From Actinomadura citrea (GTDB taxonomy: Bacteria; Actinomycetota; Actinomycetes; Streptosporangiales; Streptosporangiaceae): a stretch of DNA of 64,000 bases. The stretch is from positions 7,542,669 to 7,606,668 of the forward strand of contig NZ_JACCBT010000001.1 in assembly GCF_013409045.1 (NCBI RefSeq), given 5' to 3'. Below are positions 17,646 through 27,115 of the stretch, in pieces. Under the pieces are notes generated by a model that had not been told where the DNA came from, did not search any database, and worked only from the letters and a program-made list of their open reading frames with translations. The translations under genes were made by a program, and so were the position numbers. Within the stretch, counting starts at the first letter, position 1. Each line of letters begins with the position of its first letter.

Positions 17646-18317
17646 ATGCGGACGAGCAGGGCGCGCCGCGCCGGCGACGAGCGGGCGAACGGCACGGGTG
17701 AGGGCGCCGGAGCCGAGGGCGGCGGGGGCCGTCAGTGGGCCCGCGCCGACGCGACCCGCCAGGCGCTGCTGACCGCGGCGCTGCGGGTCTTCGCCGACCG
17801 CGGCTACGCCGACGCGGGCATCGCCGAGATCGTGGAGCGGTCCGGTATCAGCGTCGGCAGCCTCTACCACCACTACGGCGGCAAGGCCGGCCTCTACGTG
17901 GCGCTGTGGGAGGACCTCACCGAGGAGCAGGAGGCGAGCGCCGCGCAGGCGGTGTCCGCCGCCCGCAAGGACGGCGAGTCCGACCCGATCGCGCTGTTCA
18001 TCGCGGGCGCCCGCGCCTACCTGCGGGTGTGCTGGGAGCGGCGCGAGGCGGCCCGGCTCTTCCTCGCCGGCGAGGGCCCGTCCGGGTCGTCGCTGATGCG
18101 CCGCAGCCGCGCCCAGCACTGGATCGCGCAGAACACCAAGCTGCTGCGCGGCCCGTCCGGCGACGCGCCCGCCGGACGTCCCGAGCAGGTGCTGAGCCTC
18201 GTGCTGACGACGGTGATCGGCGAGGCCGGGCGGGAGATCGCCACCGCCGAGGACGAGGCGGAGGCCGCCGAGATCATCGACGAGGTGTGCCGCATCCTGA
18301 TCCGGCTGGCCCGCTGA
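17646..18317 (+). CDS. TetR-family transcriptional regulator
   Basis: This regulator of about 223 residues has a disordered N-terminus rich in Gly/Arg. The TetR HTH follows (ALLTAALRVFADRGYADAGIAEIVERSGISVGSLYHHYGGKAGL, about 40-83, read in parts). The ligand-binding half is helical with no recognised specificity. Two start codons are adjacent (17643 and 17646). The neighbours give no clear target. Confidence 0.85.
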   Translation: MRTSRARRAGDERANGTGEGAGAEGGGGRQWARADATRQALLTAALRVFADRGYADAGIAEIVERSGISVGSLYHHYGGKAGLYVALWEDLTEEQEASAAQAVSAARKDGESDPIALFIAGARAYLRVCWERREAARLFLAGEGPSGSSLMRRSRAQHWIAQNTKLLRGPSGDAPAGRPEQVLSLVLTTVIGEAGREIATAEDEAEAAEIIDEVCRILIRLAR

Positions 18318-18386
18318 CCTCCTGGCGCAGGGCCTCCGCCGGCGCCACGGCGGCCTCCGGAAGCCGTGTCCCGGCGGACGCGGCGG

Positions 18387-19550
18387 TCAGGGGCGGGCGG
18401 TGTGGACCCGGCGGACGGAGAGCCGGATCGGGGGGACCGGCTGGAGCGGTCGCGGACGCCGGGCGCGGGCAGGCTGCGGCGGGAGCGTGCGGAGCCGGGC
18501 CGCGGTGGGGCGCTTGTCCGCGAGTCGCGAGCCGGCGGCGCGCAGGCGGCGGCGCGCGGCGAGCGGGACGCGGCCGTCGGAGCGCCGGATCAGCCGCATC
18601 CTGAGCAGCAGGAGCACCACCCCGGCCGCCAGTGCGGCGAGGAACCCCGCCTGGAGCGCGGTCAACTCCTTGATGGTGAACGGCTCGGGGGGTAGCTCGT
18701 GCAGGCTCGACACCGGGACGAGGGGCCCGGAGGCGGGCGCGATCTGCGGGGACTCGGCGGACACGATCGGCGGCAGCGCCACCTGCGGCCCGGCCATGCC
18801 GGCGAGGGGGTTGAAGTCGGGCGGGGTCAGCGGCGGGACGCCGGGCGTCGTCGGGCTGACCCCCGGCGGCAGCGCCCCGGACGCGGACGTGATGATCAGC
18901 TTGTAGCTGCGGGACACGCTTCTGGCACGGGCCGCCGAGACGACCGCACGCAGGGTGATCACGCCGGGCTCCGCACCGGACGGCGCCCGCACGGTCGCGA
19001 TCGCGGAGGCGCCGCCGGATCCGACACTGCCGAGGGACTGCGTCCGGGGACCGACCGTGGCGCCCGAGGCCGACATCCGCAGGACGATCCCGTTCGCGGT
19101 GGCGTTGGCCGACGCCACCCGCACGGTCGCGGTGATCGAGCCGCCGGGCCGCATCGTCGCCGCCGACACCGTCAGCCCCAGGGACAGCACCGGCGTCTTG
19201 GGCTTGCCCGGGCCGGTCGGCGGATTCGTCGGCGGATTCGTCGGCGGATTCGTCGGCGGGTCGGTGGGCGGGTTCGTGGGTGGGTCTGTGGGTGGGTCTG
19301 TGGGCGGATCGGTCGGCGGATCGGTCGGCGGGTCCGTCGGCGGGTCCGTCGGCGGGTCCGTCGGCGGATCGGTCGGCGGATCGGTGGGCGGGTTCGTGGG
19401 CGGATCCGTCGGTGGGTCCGTCGGCGTGTCGGTGACGGTGGTGGTCGGCGTGGGAGCCGGCTCGTCCGCGAGAACCGGGTGGACGCCCACCATGCCGATG
19501 AGCGTCACCGCTCCGAATCCGGCCAGGATCGAAGCCGATCGTGAACGCAC
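18387..19550 (-). CDS. Exported surface protein with PTDP/PTNP repeat stalk
   Basis: The 387-residue protein has a signal peptide (SILAGFGAVTLIGMVGVHPVLA). A stalk of about 70 residues follows, made of PPTD/PPTN tetrapeptides, and then an Ig-like beta domain (LSLGLTVSAATMRPGGSITATVRV onwards, about 140-230). A Pro-rich linker leads to one C-terminal membrane helix (FLAALAAGVVLLLLRMRLI) and a basic Arg/Pro tail of about 70 residues inside the cell. The layout suggests a cell-surface protein lifted through the wall by the stalk. The function is unknown. Confidence 0.8.
   Translation of the reverse strand: MRSRSASILAGFGAVTLIGMVGVHPVLADEPAPTPTTTVTDTPTDPPTDPPTNPPTDPPTDPPTDPPTDPPTDPPTDPPTDPPTDPPTDPPTNPPTDPPTNPPTNPPTNPPTGPGKPKTPVLSLGLTVSAATMRPGGSITATVRVASANATANGIVLRMSASGATVGPRTQSLGSVGSGGASAIATVRAPSGAEPGVITLRAVVSAARARSVSRSYKLIITSASGALPPGVSPTTPGVPPLTPPDFNPLAGMAGPQVALPPIVSAESPQIAPASGPLVPVSSLHELPPEPFTIKELTALQAGFLAALAAGVVLLLLRMRLIRRSDGRVPLAARRRLRAAGSRLADKRPTAARLRTLPPQPARARRPRPLQPVPPIRLSVRRVHTARP
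19217..19430. repeat. 12-bp tandem repeat encoding PPTD/PPTN
   Basis: Roughly 17 copies of a degenerate 12-bp unit (for example cggcggattcgt, cggcgggtccgt, gggtgggtctgt on the plus strand) encode the stalk of the surface protein. Blocks of near-identical units alternate, which indicates recent slippage or unequal exchange. Copy number is likely to vary between strains. Confidence 0.9.
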
Positions 19551-19655
19551 CCCGAACGCACCTCCACCGCATTGCGACTATCCCGCCGAATTGCATTGAA
19601 TTGGATGGAAGCATGCGGCGATTCGGGGAATCAACCCCGCAGGTCAAGGTTCGTT

Positions 19656-20948
19656 TCAGGTGCTCATATCGCGCCGATCGGGTATTGGGCGATTATCAAT
19701 CGGTGCTCGTTCCCGGGCGGCGGCGCCATCCCATGCGGCACTCGTGCCGGGCGGTCGCGCGGCACGTTCGCGCAACCGCATCGCACGCAGCACGGCCTCG
19801 ATCGCGAAGCGCGCCTCGCGGTCGGTCAGCCGGTCGCCCAGGACTCCTTCGACCTGCCGCATCCGGTAGCGGACGGTCTGCGGGTGGACGCCGAGCTCCC
19901 TGGCGATGTCGTTGGCGGTGCCGCGGGTCACCAGCCAGGCGTGCAGGGTCTCCAGCAGGCGGTCGCGCTGCCGGGGGCTGAAGCCGTCCATCTCACCGAG
20001 GTGGCGGTGCGCGAGCTGGCCGATGAGGGCCTGGTCGGAGAGCAGCCAGAGGGTGATGAGGTGCTCCCCGCAGTCGGTCACCGGGGCGTCCTCGATCACA
20101 CCGGTCTCCACCAGGCCGAGGGCGCACCGCGCCCAGCGCAGCGAGTCGGCGACGCCCGCGATCGGCACGGTGAGGCCGATGACGACCTGCCTGTCGGGCA
20201 GGACGCGGAGCAGGGATCGCCGACGCTCCGGGGTCGGTCTTCCGGGAACGACCAGGAACGGCTGGGCGGCGGTGAGGTCGGCGAGCACGTCCTCGTCCAG
20301 GGCGGCCCGGACGTACCGGGCGCCGGGCGGGGCCACAACGGCGGTCGCCTCGTCCGGCAGCGTCCATCCGGCCCGTTCGGCGGCCTCGGCCAGGACGCGG
20401 GACGACACGTCGCGGCGGAGCAGGAGCTCCAGCAGGCGGCGGCGGTGCGCCTCAGCCTCGCCGTCCGGGCGGGCGTCCAGATATCCCTCCAGCGCGAGCG
20501 CGGCCAGTTCGTCGATGTAGGCGAACAGCGCGTCGGCGAGCTGGGCCATCACCTCGGGCGACACCCGTCGGCGCGGCCCGACCTTCATGATGCGCCGCCA
20601 CGCGACCTGGGCGCCGATGCGCAGCGCGGCCTGGAAGGTGTCGAGCGTCCGGCCCTCCTGTGCCTCGAAGCGGCCGAGCCTGCGGTAGGTCTCCCGATGG
20701 CGCGCGCTCGGTTCCAGCGGGTTGGCGACCCGGTCGACGAAGTCCGTCAGGGCACGGTCGACCCCGATGCGCAATGCCTCGACGTAGGGACCCTTGAGGG
20801 GCCGCCCGTACTCGGGGATCGACCGGCGCACCTCGTCGATGATCTCCCCAGCGAGGCTGGGCAGTTCCGGGCGCATCAGCAGGGCGAGCCGGCGCGGCAG
20901 CCGGCTCCGGGGACTCGCCGCCTCCCGTGTCAACGTCTGCTGTGTCAT
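19656..20948 (-). CDS. PucR-type helix-turn-helix regulator, paralog 1
   Basis: This 430-residue regulator has an N-terminal helical domain (ELPSLAGEIIDEVRRSIPEYGRP, about 23-45), a middle region (YVRAALDEDVLADL..PFLVVPG) and a C-terminal PucR-type HTH (ARELGVHPQTVRYRMRQVEGVLGDRLTD in parts, about 340-375). The ATG at 20948 precedes MTQQTLTRE. It shares its domain order with the genes at 21.2 and 41.1 kb. The family often senses a metabolite and activates adjacent genes, but no ligand is evident here. Confidence 0.85.
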   Translation of the reverse strand: MTQQTLTREAASPRSRLPRRLALLMRPELPSLAGEIIDEVRRSIPEYGRPLKGPYVEALRIGVDRALTDFVDRVANPLEPSARHRETYRRLGRFEAQEGRTLDTFQAALRIGAQVAWRRIMKVGPRRRVSPEVMAQLADALFAYIDELAALALEGYLDARPDGEAEAHRRRLLELLLRRDVSSRVLAEAAERAGWTLPDEATAVVAPPGARYVRAALDEDVLADLTAAQPFLVVPGRPTPERRRSLLRVLPDRQVVIGLTVPIAGVADSLRWARCALGLVETGVIEDAPVTDCGEHLITLWLLSDQALIGQLAHRHLGEMDGFSPRQRDRLLETLHAWLVTRGTANDIARELGVHPQTVRYRMRQVEGVLGDRLTDREARFAIEAVLRAMRLRERAARPPGTSAAWDGAAARERAPIDNRPIPDRRDMST

Positions 20949-21201
20949 GGGGTCGGCACACCTCCAGACACCGCCATCGCGAACGAGGGGGGGGTTCCGG
21001 GCGGGGCACCCGGTCGTCCGGATGATCGGCCATATGGCGTCAACACCGAGAGCACGCCGAGCGGGGACCCTGCGCACCCTCCGCATTCTGTGAGCTGAAA
21101 CACGTTGAACTTAGATCATACGAAATCCAGCAAAGTAAAGGGAAGGTAAATTCAGCAGCCTGTGGCCCTGTAGTCACATTCAGCGCCCAATAGGGGCGGT
21201 C

Positions 21202-22401
21202 TCATTTCAGTGCGGGGCCACGCTCCCGCAACCGGTACGCGCGCAGCACCGCGTCCAGCACGAAACGCGCCGCCGGGTCGGCGAGCTGCCGGTCGAATTC
21301 CACGCTGATCTGCCGCATCCTGTACCGGACGGTCTGCGGGTGCAGCCGGAGCCTCTGCGCCGCCTCCACTGCGTTTCCTTGCGCGTCGAGCCACGCGCAC
21401 AGGGTTTCGGTCACGCGCTTACGCCGGGTGCGCGGCATTCCCGCCAACGCGCCCAGTTCCCGGCGGGCGAGCTGGTCGAGCAGCGGTCCGTCCGAGAGCA
21501 GCCACAGCTCCAGCAGGTGCCGCTCGCACAGTGTGGGGCCGCCATCCTCCAGACAGCCCGCCTCCACCAGCGCCAGCGCCCGCCGCGCCCAGCGCAGCGA
21601 GTCGGCCGCCTCCCACAGCGGGACGGTCAGCCCCACCGCGGAGCGGCGCTCGGGCAGGGCGCGGCGCAGCATCGCCGCGCGCTCCGCGCCGTATCCGCCG
21701 GGGATGAGCAGATGGGGCTCGGTGTCCGCGAGGTCGACGAGCACGTCGCGGTCCATCGCCTCCCGGACGCACCGCGCGCCCGCAGGCATCGCGACCATCG
21801 TCACCGTGTGGGGCACCGCCCAGCCGGCGGCCTCGGCGGCCCCGGCGAGCGCGCCGCTCGCCGCGCCGGGCCCGAGCACCGTGCGCAGCAGCCGCCGGTG
21901 GTCGCCGGGCAGCTCGTCGGCGGACGACCGGACCTCCAGGTAGCCCTCGACCGACAGGGAGGCCAGCTCGTCGATGTAGGCGAACAGCGCCTCGGCCAGC
22001 CGCGTCATGACCTCCGCCGGCAGCCGCCGCTCCCGCGCGACGGACGCCACACGCCGCCACGCGACCTGCACCCCGACCCTGTAGGCCGCCTGCAGCGCGT
22101 CCAGCGTGCGCCCCTGGTAGGCCTCGCTGCGACCGAGTTCCCGGCACAGCTCGTCGCGCCGCTCGTAGCCGTCGCCGCCGCCGGAGACCTGGTCGACGAA
22201 GGCCGCCATGGCCTGCTCGACGGTGATCCGGTACGCGGCCGGTTCCGGCATCCCCTCCTGCCGCGCGTACTCGGGCACCGATCGCTGGACCTCCTTGAGG
22301 ATCTCCTCGGCCAGCGAGGGCAGCTCAGCACTCAGAATGGCGATGACCTGTGGCGGGAGAGCTTCGGGACGCCTCCCTCCCCCAACGAGGGCCCTCGTCA
22401 T
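21202..22401 (-). CDS. PucR-type helix-turn-helix regulator, paralog 2
   Basis: This 399-residue protein has the same architecture as its neighbour: ELPSLAEEILKEVQRSVPEYARQ near the N-terminus, ARCVREAMDRDVLVDLADTEPHLLIPGG in the middle and LRLHPQTVRYRMRQIS in the C-terminal HTH. It is about 250 bases upstream of paralog 1 on the same strand and lies downstream of the secreted-protein genes of mce cluster 2. The C-terminus (RAYRLRERG) parallels RAMRLRERA of paralog 1, which supports duplication. Confidence 0.85.
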   Translation of the reverse strand: MTRALVGGGRRPEALPPQVIAILSAELPSLAEEILKEVQRSVPEYARQEGMPEPAAYRITVEQAMAAFVDQVSGGGDGYERRDELCRELGRSEAYQGRTLDALQAAYRVGVQVAWRRVASVARERRLPAEVMTRLAEALFAYIDELASLSVEGYLEVRSSADELPGDHRRLLRTVLGPGAASGALAGAAEAAGWAVPHTVTMVAMPAGARCVREAMDRDVLVDLADTEPHLLIPGGYGAERAAMLRRALPERRSAVGLTVPLWEAADSLRWARRALALVEAGCLEDGGPTLCERHLLELWLLSDGPLLDQLARRELGALAGMPRTRRKRVTETLCAWLDAQGNAVEAAQRLRLHPQTVRYRMRQISVEFDRQLADPAARFVLDAVLRAYRLRERGPALK

Positions 22402-22931
22402 TCACCCCTCCCCTCGCACAGTTCGAAGAAATGCGTCGATAAAATGTAACCCACACCACGGCCACCGCACATCATTACGGAAGAGATCCCGCACCCTGAA
22501 TGGCCGCGACACTCACCGGCCAACAAAAATGGCCGGTTCGAACGATCAATCGGAGACAATCCGGAGAAGCACCGCGCCCCGCCCGTTCCCGCCCGGCCGC
22601 CTCGCCTGGCCCGCCAATCACCCCTGCACCCCGGCCGGAACTATGAGAATCTTCCGCCATTACACCACGTAACGAATTTCTCTCATGGTGGTCATGCGGA
22701 CACCACTAGTGTCCGTCTCGCGCCTTCGAAGTGGACAAGCGTCGCCGCAGTTCATCGTCGACGGTGAACCCGCGTCCTTCGAGATCATCGCCTGCACCGA
22801 TCTCCAGCAGATCCAAACCCGGGCCCGCCGCGTCGGCACCGCCCGGACGCTCGACGCGCGGCACGCTCATCGCGACGGTCCGTGCCAGCGGGATCGCCGC
22901 GGGCACGGACCGGTCTCGAGCGGGCTCGGCC
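22402..22931. other. Gene-poor interval between PucR paralog 2 and the secreted-protein genes
   Basis: This is about 530 bases. The first 280 are lower in GC than the surroundings and probably hold the promoter of the PucR gene. A 66-codon minus-strand frame (22706-22906, ending ELRRRLSTSKARDGH) has good third-position GC but no ribosome-binding site or known family; it may be a small gene or a remnant. I see no RNA gene or clear operator. Confidence 0.5.
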
Positions 22932-23732
22932 TCAGAGCTCGCTGTAGTTCTTCGACACGAGGTACTCGTTCTGGATCATCGTGTTCTTGCCGGCCGCCGA
23001 GGGGAATCCGCCCACCTGGTTGACCAGCCAGTCGGCGACGCCGCCGCCGAACAGGCACCCCTTGGCGCCGGGCACCGCGAACGAGTTGCCGACGTGCTTG
23101 GCCTGCAGCACCGGTGGCGGCGGGTCCTGCCGCGCGATCGAGAGGCCCTCGCCGGTGATGGGCGTGTTGGGGGCCGGAGGGCTGGTGGTCCCGGTGGTGA
23201 GGCTCACCCTGATCGGGTTGCTGTTGGTGCCGACCGTGCAGTTGCTTCCGAGGAACGGGTTGATGAGCCGGACCTTCAGCCCGATGTTGATCTCGAAGCT
23301 GCTGCTGACCGGCATCTCGAAGACGCCGGCGTACTCGACCCTGGCGTACACGGCCGACAGGAGCGGGTCCCCGAACAGGCCGGGCTGGACGAGCATCTTC
23401 GGGGCGTTGATCGCGCCGAAGACCGTCTTGGTCTCGAAGGTGCTGGTGTTGAAGGTGTTCGCCCACGTGATCCTGATCGGCTCCTCGATCTTCTGGTCGA
23501 ACTTGCCGACCTTGAAGGTGCCGCTGGTGACCACACCCACCCAGCACTGCGAGTAGTCCGGCGACGCACCCTCCGGGAGGGGCGGGCAGTCGGCGAAGCT
23601 GAAGTTCGCGGGGATCGGGTCCGGGTTGGCCGCCGAAGCGGGGGACGCCAGGCCGAGGGTGAGCAGCGCAGCACCGAGCACAGCGGGAAGCGCCAGCCGG
23701 GAACTGCTTCTCCGGAAACGAATGGACTTCAC
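22932..23732 (-). CDS. Secreted protein of unknown function (mce cluster 2 tail)
   Basis: The 266-residue protein has a signal peptide (LALPAVLGAALLTLGLASPASA, cleavage near residue 34). A predicted beta-rich domain follows with three Cys pairs at most (FADCPPLP, SQCWVG, SNCTVG, KGCLFG). The GTG start has AAGGA 8 bases upstream. Motifs such as SFEINIGLKVRLINPFLG are strand-like. It is the last of four secreted proteins that follow the Mce and Mce-associated genes on the same strand, though about 490 bases separate it from the previous gene. I do not recognise the family. Confidence 0.75.
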   Translation of the reverse strand: MKSIRFRRSSSRLALPAVLGAALLTLGLASPASAANPDPIPANFSFADCPPLPEGASPDYSQCWVGVVTSGTFKVGKFDQKIEEPIRITWANTFNTSTFETKTVFGAINAPKMLVQPGLFGDPLLSAVYARVEYAGVFEMPVSSSFEINIGLKVRLINPFLGSNCTVGTNSNPIRVSLTTGTTSPPAPNTPITGEGLSIARQDPPPPVLQAKHVGNSFAVPGAKGCLFGGGVADWLVNQVGGFPSAAGKNTMIQNEYLVSKNYSEL

Positions 23733-24221
23733 CAGTCCGTCCTTTCTTCTTGCCGGGAGAAACGGATACAGAGCGCCGGACAGCCACAGCGTGATCCCAG
23801 CCGACGCGGAACCGTGAAGCGGATCCTCGACGAGAAAGATCCTCGATTCCCAATCGGAGGGTAATACCGAAACAATGCCCGGTTCAATACACCGCAACGC
23901 ACGAGCATGGAGATTTTCTCGCCTTGTAAGCGAATACGAATGATGACGGCCCGGGAGTAGCCGGTATTGTCATCGACCGCATATCACGGGGGCGCCATCC
24001 TCCGCCGGACTCGTTCGCCCCGTCCGCTTCATATGGCGGGCAGCGAGAGGAGCTACCGTACTCGCCGCAGGCCGGCGACGGCCTGCAGCGAGCCGGCCTG
24101 GCCCTGCCGTCGCCCGGGGTGGTGCAGGCGACGTTGCGGCCAGTCCTGGAGGGCCCGGGAGACTTCCGGCACGATCCGATCTCGTGTCGGAACGACAGGC
24201 CCATGGCGATGGAAGGTCCGG
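23733..24221. other. Non-coding interval with a hairpin
   Basis: This interval of about 490 bases separates two secreted-protein genes. It contains the hairpin at 24061-24092 and, nearer 23.75-23.95 kb, lower-GC sequence that may be the promoter of the 266-residue gene. Short frames here lack codon bias and were not called. Confidence 0.5.
24061..24092 (-). terminator. Possible terminator after the 703-residue secreted protein gene
   Basis: A 13-bp stem with one mismatch (CTCGCCGCAGGCC with GGCCTGCAGCGAG) and a 6-base loop, 130 bases beyond the stop codon at 24222. There is no T-run. Confidence 0.45.
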
Positions 24222-26333
24222 TCAGGGGGAGGTGATCCGCTGAGTCGGCCGGAAGACGAAATCGCCCTTGTATGAATTGAAGACGCTGGTGAAGTCCGTG
24301 AACCCCGGGATCTCGCACGTCGACCTCCCCGACGGCTTCAACGTGTGCGAGTTCATGGAGAAGGTCCCGTTGTCATAGGAGCCTTCGAGAAGCCCGGGAA
24401 CCTCGCGCTGCCCCGGGAGGAAGATGCCCCCGAGGTTGTGGGATATCCGCAGCGTGCACCGCGCCCCTCCGCCGACGTCCACGGTCGCGTCGAGCACGAC
24501 GCCGTTGATCCTCATCGCCGGCCGGCCGGTCGCCGCGTCGATGGTCATGTTCAGCCACAACGAGCCGTCCTGCGTGACCTCGCCCCGCACCTGATGGACG
24601 GTGCCGTCCGACGCCTCCACCTCGCAGCCGTCGAGGGACATGTCGCCCTTGCCCAGCCTGAAGCGCGACTGCCAATGCCCCCGTTCGAGATCGAGCCGCA
24701 TGGTCGCCGACTCGCACCTGAACTCCGCGTTGTCCCCGGCGTACCCCAGGATGAACGGTTTCGCGACCGCAGTGACGACCCCGCCCGGCTCCACGGTGAA
24801 GGTCTGGGGAAGCGCGCCCGCGCCGTCCACGCAACGGTTGCCAGTGGTGACCTCACACCAGAGTCCCGATTCGAGGCTCGCGTAGTTTCCCGCCCCGGAG
24901 ACACTCGCGGTGAGGATCGGGCTGAGATCCTCGGTCACCCCGCAACCGGAGAAGGAAGGGATCGTGACGTTCTGGGCGATGAGAGGCTGCCCGCTCTCGT
25001 ACTGGGTCGTCCCGGTTCTCAGCGTCCCCATGAACCCGGTCGCAGAGAGCGAGGTGGGGCTGGTCATGCATGTGGAACCGAGATTGAGCGGAACTCCGTT
25101 GACCTCGGCCTTGCCCGCTTTGATGCGCACGTATGCGCTGGCTTTGAGTTGCTGTCTGTCGACCGTCGGACCCGAGATGTCGAGTTCAGTCGACAGCTGC
25201 TGGAGAATCCGCATGTTGCCTGTGATCGGACCGGCCCCGCCGGCTCGCGGGGAACCGACCTGAACAGCTTCCGCCACTGCACGTGTCGGCATGAAGCCGA
25301 AACCCAGCATCGTGGCGGGAGTTGGATAGGTACGGTTAATGAAGTATCCGCGGAAATCCGTCCAGTTCGGCCCGAAGAAAATGTTCCCCATATAACTTTC
25401 GGTCAGTGCCCGAACATTGTTCTCGAAAGCAACGGGAGCGGCGTTTCCAACTTTCTTGATGTTGAAGAACCCCGTTGCCTTCAGGCAGTACATCAGTCCA
25501 TCGCCAGTGTCGAAGTTCAGGCCGCTCGGATTCTCCGGGGACTCAAAGATCTTTGCCAGTTCGGGATCGTCGCTGATGGCGTACCGCGGATCCTGCCCCC
25601 GAGCGGGGATCAGCTTGCACAGTCCCCCCTGGGAGGCGGTGGGCTGACGGGGTGCCGCGCTCGACGCGCCGGGGGTCGTCAACTCGTTTCCGCGCCGCAC
25701 CCGCAGGCTCCCGAGCACCGGCGCCTTCTCCGCCGCGCAGTGCAGCGCCAGTTCGGCCGCGTCCCTCCCCGTCGCCGCGTCGCCCGGCACCAGCGACAGG
25801 TCCACTGCCCCGGCGGACCATGAGAGCTCCCCCGGCGCTTCGGGGACCACCGGCGGTGCCACCCCGCTGCCGGTCAGGTGCACGGCCCCGTCACCCCGTG
25901 GCGGTGCGGCCGCCAGAGCGAAGGCCGGCCACCCGGCACGCCGGTCGCCATCCGGCCCGCGCACCGCGACCTGGATCTCCGCGACCCCGCCGAGCGCGGG
26001 CGAGGGCGCGGGCGATGGGGCGACGCTCGTCGCCGGTGGTGTCGACGCCCCGGCGGGGGAGGCCGCCGAGACCCTTCTCACCAACTCGGGCGGAAGACCG
26101 ACGTCGATCCTGATGGTGCCCAGCTGGACCGGCTGGCCGACGGTCCCGGTCGACGGGACGGTCGTCTCGATCCGCAGCGCCACATCGTGTGTTCCGGACT
26201 TGCCGGAGCAGAGGAGCCCCATGTCGGAGCCGATGTCCGCGATCGCCGGCGGGACCGCCACCAGTGCGCCGCCGCTCACGGCAAGGCCCGCGACCGCTGC
26301 GATCCGCGCTGCACCTCGGAACATCCGCTGCAT
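24222..26333 (-). CDS. Large secreted protein, DUF6801-like N-terminal domain (mce cluster 2 tail)
   Basis: The 703-residue protein has a signal peptide (IAAVAGLAVSGGALVAVPPAIA). An N-terminal beta domain resembling DUF6801 (about 33-90, GLLCSGKSGTHDVALRIETTVP in parts) follows, then an Ala/Pro linker and another such strand set (about 110-200). The C-terminal half is several beta-rich modules with at least ten Cys. The ATG 26333 (MQRMFRGAARIA) is chosen over the frame's earlier start. It lies directly behind a strong hairpin. The function is unknown; the size and Cys content suggest a cell-surface or extracellular lipid-handling or adhesive role (inference). Confidence 0.75.
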   Translation of the reverse strand: MQRMFRGAARIAAVAGLAVSGGALVAVPPAIADIGSDMGLLCSGKSGTHDVALRIETTVPSTGTVGQPVQLGTIRIDVGLPPELVRRVSAASPAGASTPPATSVAPSPAPSPALGGVAEIQVAVRGPDGDRRAGWPAFALAAAPPRGDGAVHLTGSGVAPPVVPEAPGELSWSAGAVDLSLVPGDAATGRDAAELALHCAAEKAPVLGSLRVRRGNELTTPGASSAAPRQPTASQGGLCKLIPARGQDPRYAISDDPELAKIFESPENPSGLNFDTGDGLMYCLKATGFFNIKKVGNAAPVAFENNVRALTESYMGNIFFGPNWTDFRGYFINRTYPTPATMLGFGFMPTRAVAEAVQVGSPRAGGAGPITGNMRILQQLSTELDISGPTVDRQQLKASAYVRIKAGKAEVNGVPLNLGSTCMTSPTSLSATGFMGTLRTGTTQYESGQPLIAQNVTIPSFSGCGVTEDLSPILTASVSGAGNYASLESGLWCEVTTGNRCVDGAGALPQTFTVEPGGVVTAVAKPFILGYAGDNAEFRCESATMRLDLERGHWQSRFRLGKGDMSLDGCEVEASDGTVHQVRGEVTQDGSLWLNMTIDAATGRPAMRINGVVLDATVDVGGGARCTLRISHNLGGIFLPGQREVPGLLEGSYDNGTFSMNSHTLKPSGRSTCEIPGFTDFTSVFNSYKGDFVFRPTQRITSP

Positions 26334-26357
26334 TCCACATCCTTTTTCGACGGGGAA

Positions 26358-26388
26358 CCGCACCCGGGCGGCGAGCGCCCGGGTGCGG
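26358..26388 (-). terminator. Hairpin between two secreted-protein genes
   Basis: Perfect 13-bp stem (CCGCACCCGGGCG with CGCCCGGGTGCGG) and 5-base loop, 26 bases after the stop codon at 26414 and 25 bases before the start at 26333. It should terminate or dampen transcription into the 703-residue gene. Confidence 0.75.
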
Positions 26389-26413
26389 CTTCGGTCAGAG
26401 GCGTGCTCTCACG

Positions 26414-27115
26414 TCACGTGCGGACGACGGTCGGGCCCTCCTTGGCCGTGGAGTTGACGCCCCTCAGCTTGATCACGCCGGCGAGCGTGGCCGTGTCACC
26501 GTTCTTGACGATGTTGGTGGGGCACGTAGCGGAGACGGCGGTCGCGACGAGGTTGTTGGTGGACCCGAACGGCAGCGAGAGGGTGCTGGCGGCTCCCGCG
26601 CTCGTCGGGTTGGTGTGCGTACCGTTGATGAACCCGTTAGTGCTGGTCGAGCCCTGGAACGTCGCGGAGCACGGGATGCTGGGGATGTTCACCACGATCC
26701 TGACGCCGCTCAGCCGGCCGGGGGTGACTCCCGAAGCGGTCAGGCCCGTGGTGGAGAGGGACCACGGCAGGTTCTGCGGCGTCACCGTGGCGACCTGGCT
26801 GGAGACGGTGCAGTTGCTGAACGTCAGACCGGTCACCGAGCCGATGGGGTCCGTGACGCCGGTGCCGACCTTCACCGTTCCGGTGGCCAGCAGGGCCTTC
26901 GAAGCGCCCGTGTCGACGCAGGTCAGAACTCCGCCGCTGCTACTGGCGGCCGCGACGGAACCGCTGTTCTCGCCGGTGACGGCCTGGGTGGAGGGCGAGG
27001 GCACGCCGGGCATGGTGACGTTGATACCGGCCGCCCAGGCGGGGGTCGTGGTCAGCGCGGCGGCGGTGGCCGTGACCGCGGTGACGGTCAGAGCCATTCT
27101 CGTGATCTTTCGCAT
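26414..27115 (-). CDS. Secreted protein, tandem paralog B (mce cluster 2 tail)
   Basis: The 233-residue protein has a signal peptide (MALTVTAVTATAAALTTTPAWA). The mature domain contains GVLTCVDTGASKALLATGTVKVG, LTFSNCTVSSQ, IPCSATFQG and the C-terminal LRGVNSTAKEGPT. Four to five Cys suggest disulfides. It is clearly paralogous to the gene at 27.4-28.1 kb: both share VPSPSTQ, VTGENSGS, CVDTGASKAL and TNPTSAGAASTLSLPF-type motifs. The ATG 27115 (MRKITRMAL) is chosen; a GTG at 27136 is in frame. The family is not known to me. Confidence 0.8.
   Translation of the reverse strand: MRKITRMALTVTAVTATAAALTTTPAWAAGINVTMPGVPSPSTQAVTGENSGSVAAASSSGGVLTCVDTGASKALLATGTVKVGTGVTDPIGSVTGLTFSNCTVSSQVATVTPQNLPWSLSTTGLTASGVTPGRLSGVRIVVNIPSIPCSATFQGSTSTNGFINGTHTNPTSAGAASTLSLPFGSTNNLVATAVSATCPTNIVKNGDTATLAGVIKLRGVNSTAKEGPTVVRT

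Noticed and set aside
19217..19430. CRISPR array
   Set aside because: The units are 12 bp, contiguous, without spacers and in frame within a secreted protein gene.
22685..23023. 112-codon plus-strand frame
   Set aside because: It overlaps the 3' end of the secreted-protein gene, has Ser/Arg-rich antisense composition and no ribosome-binding site.
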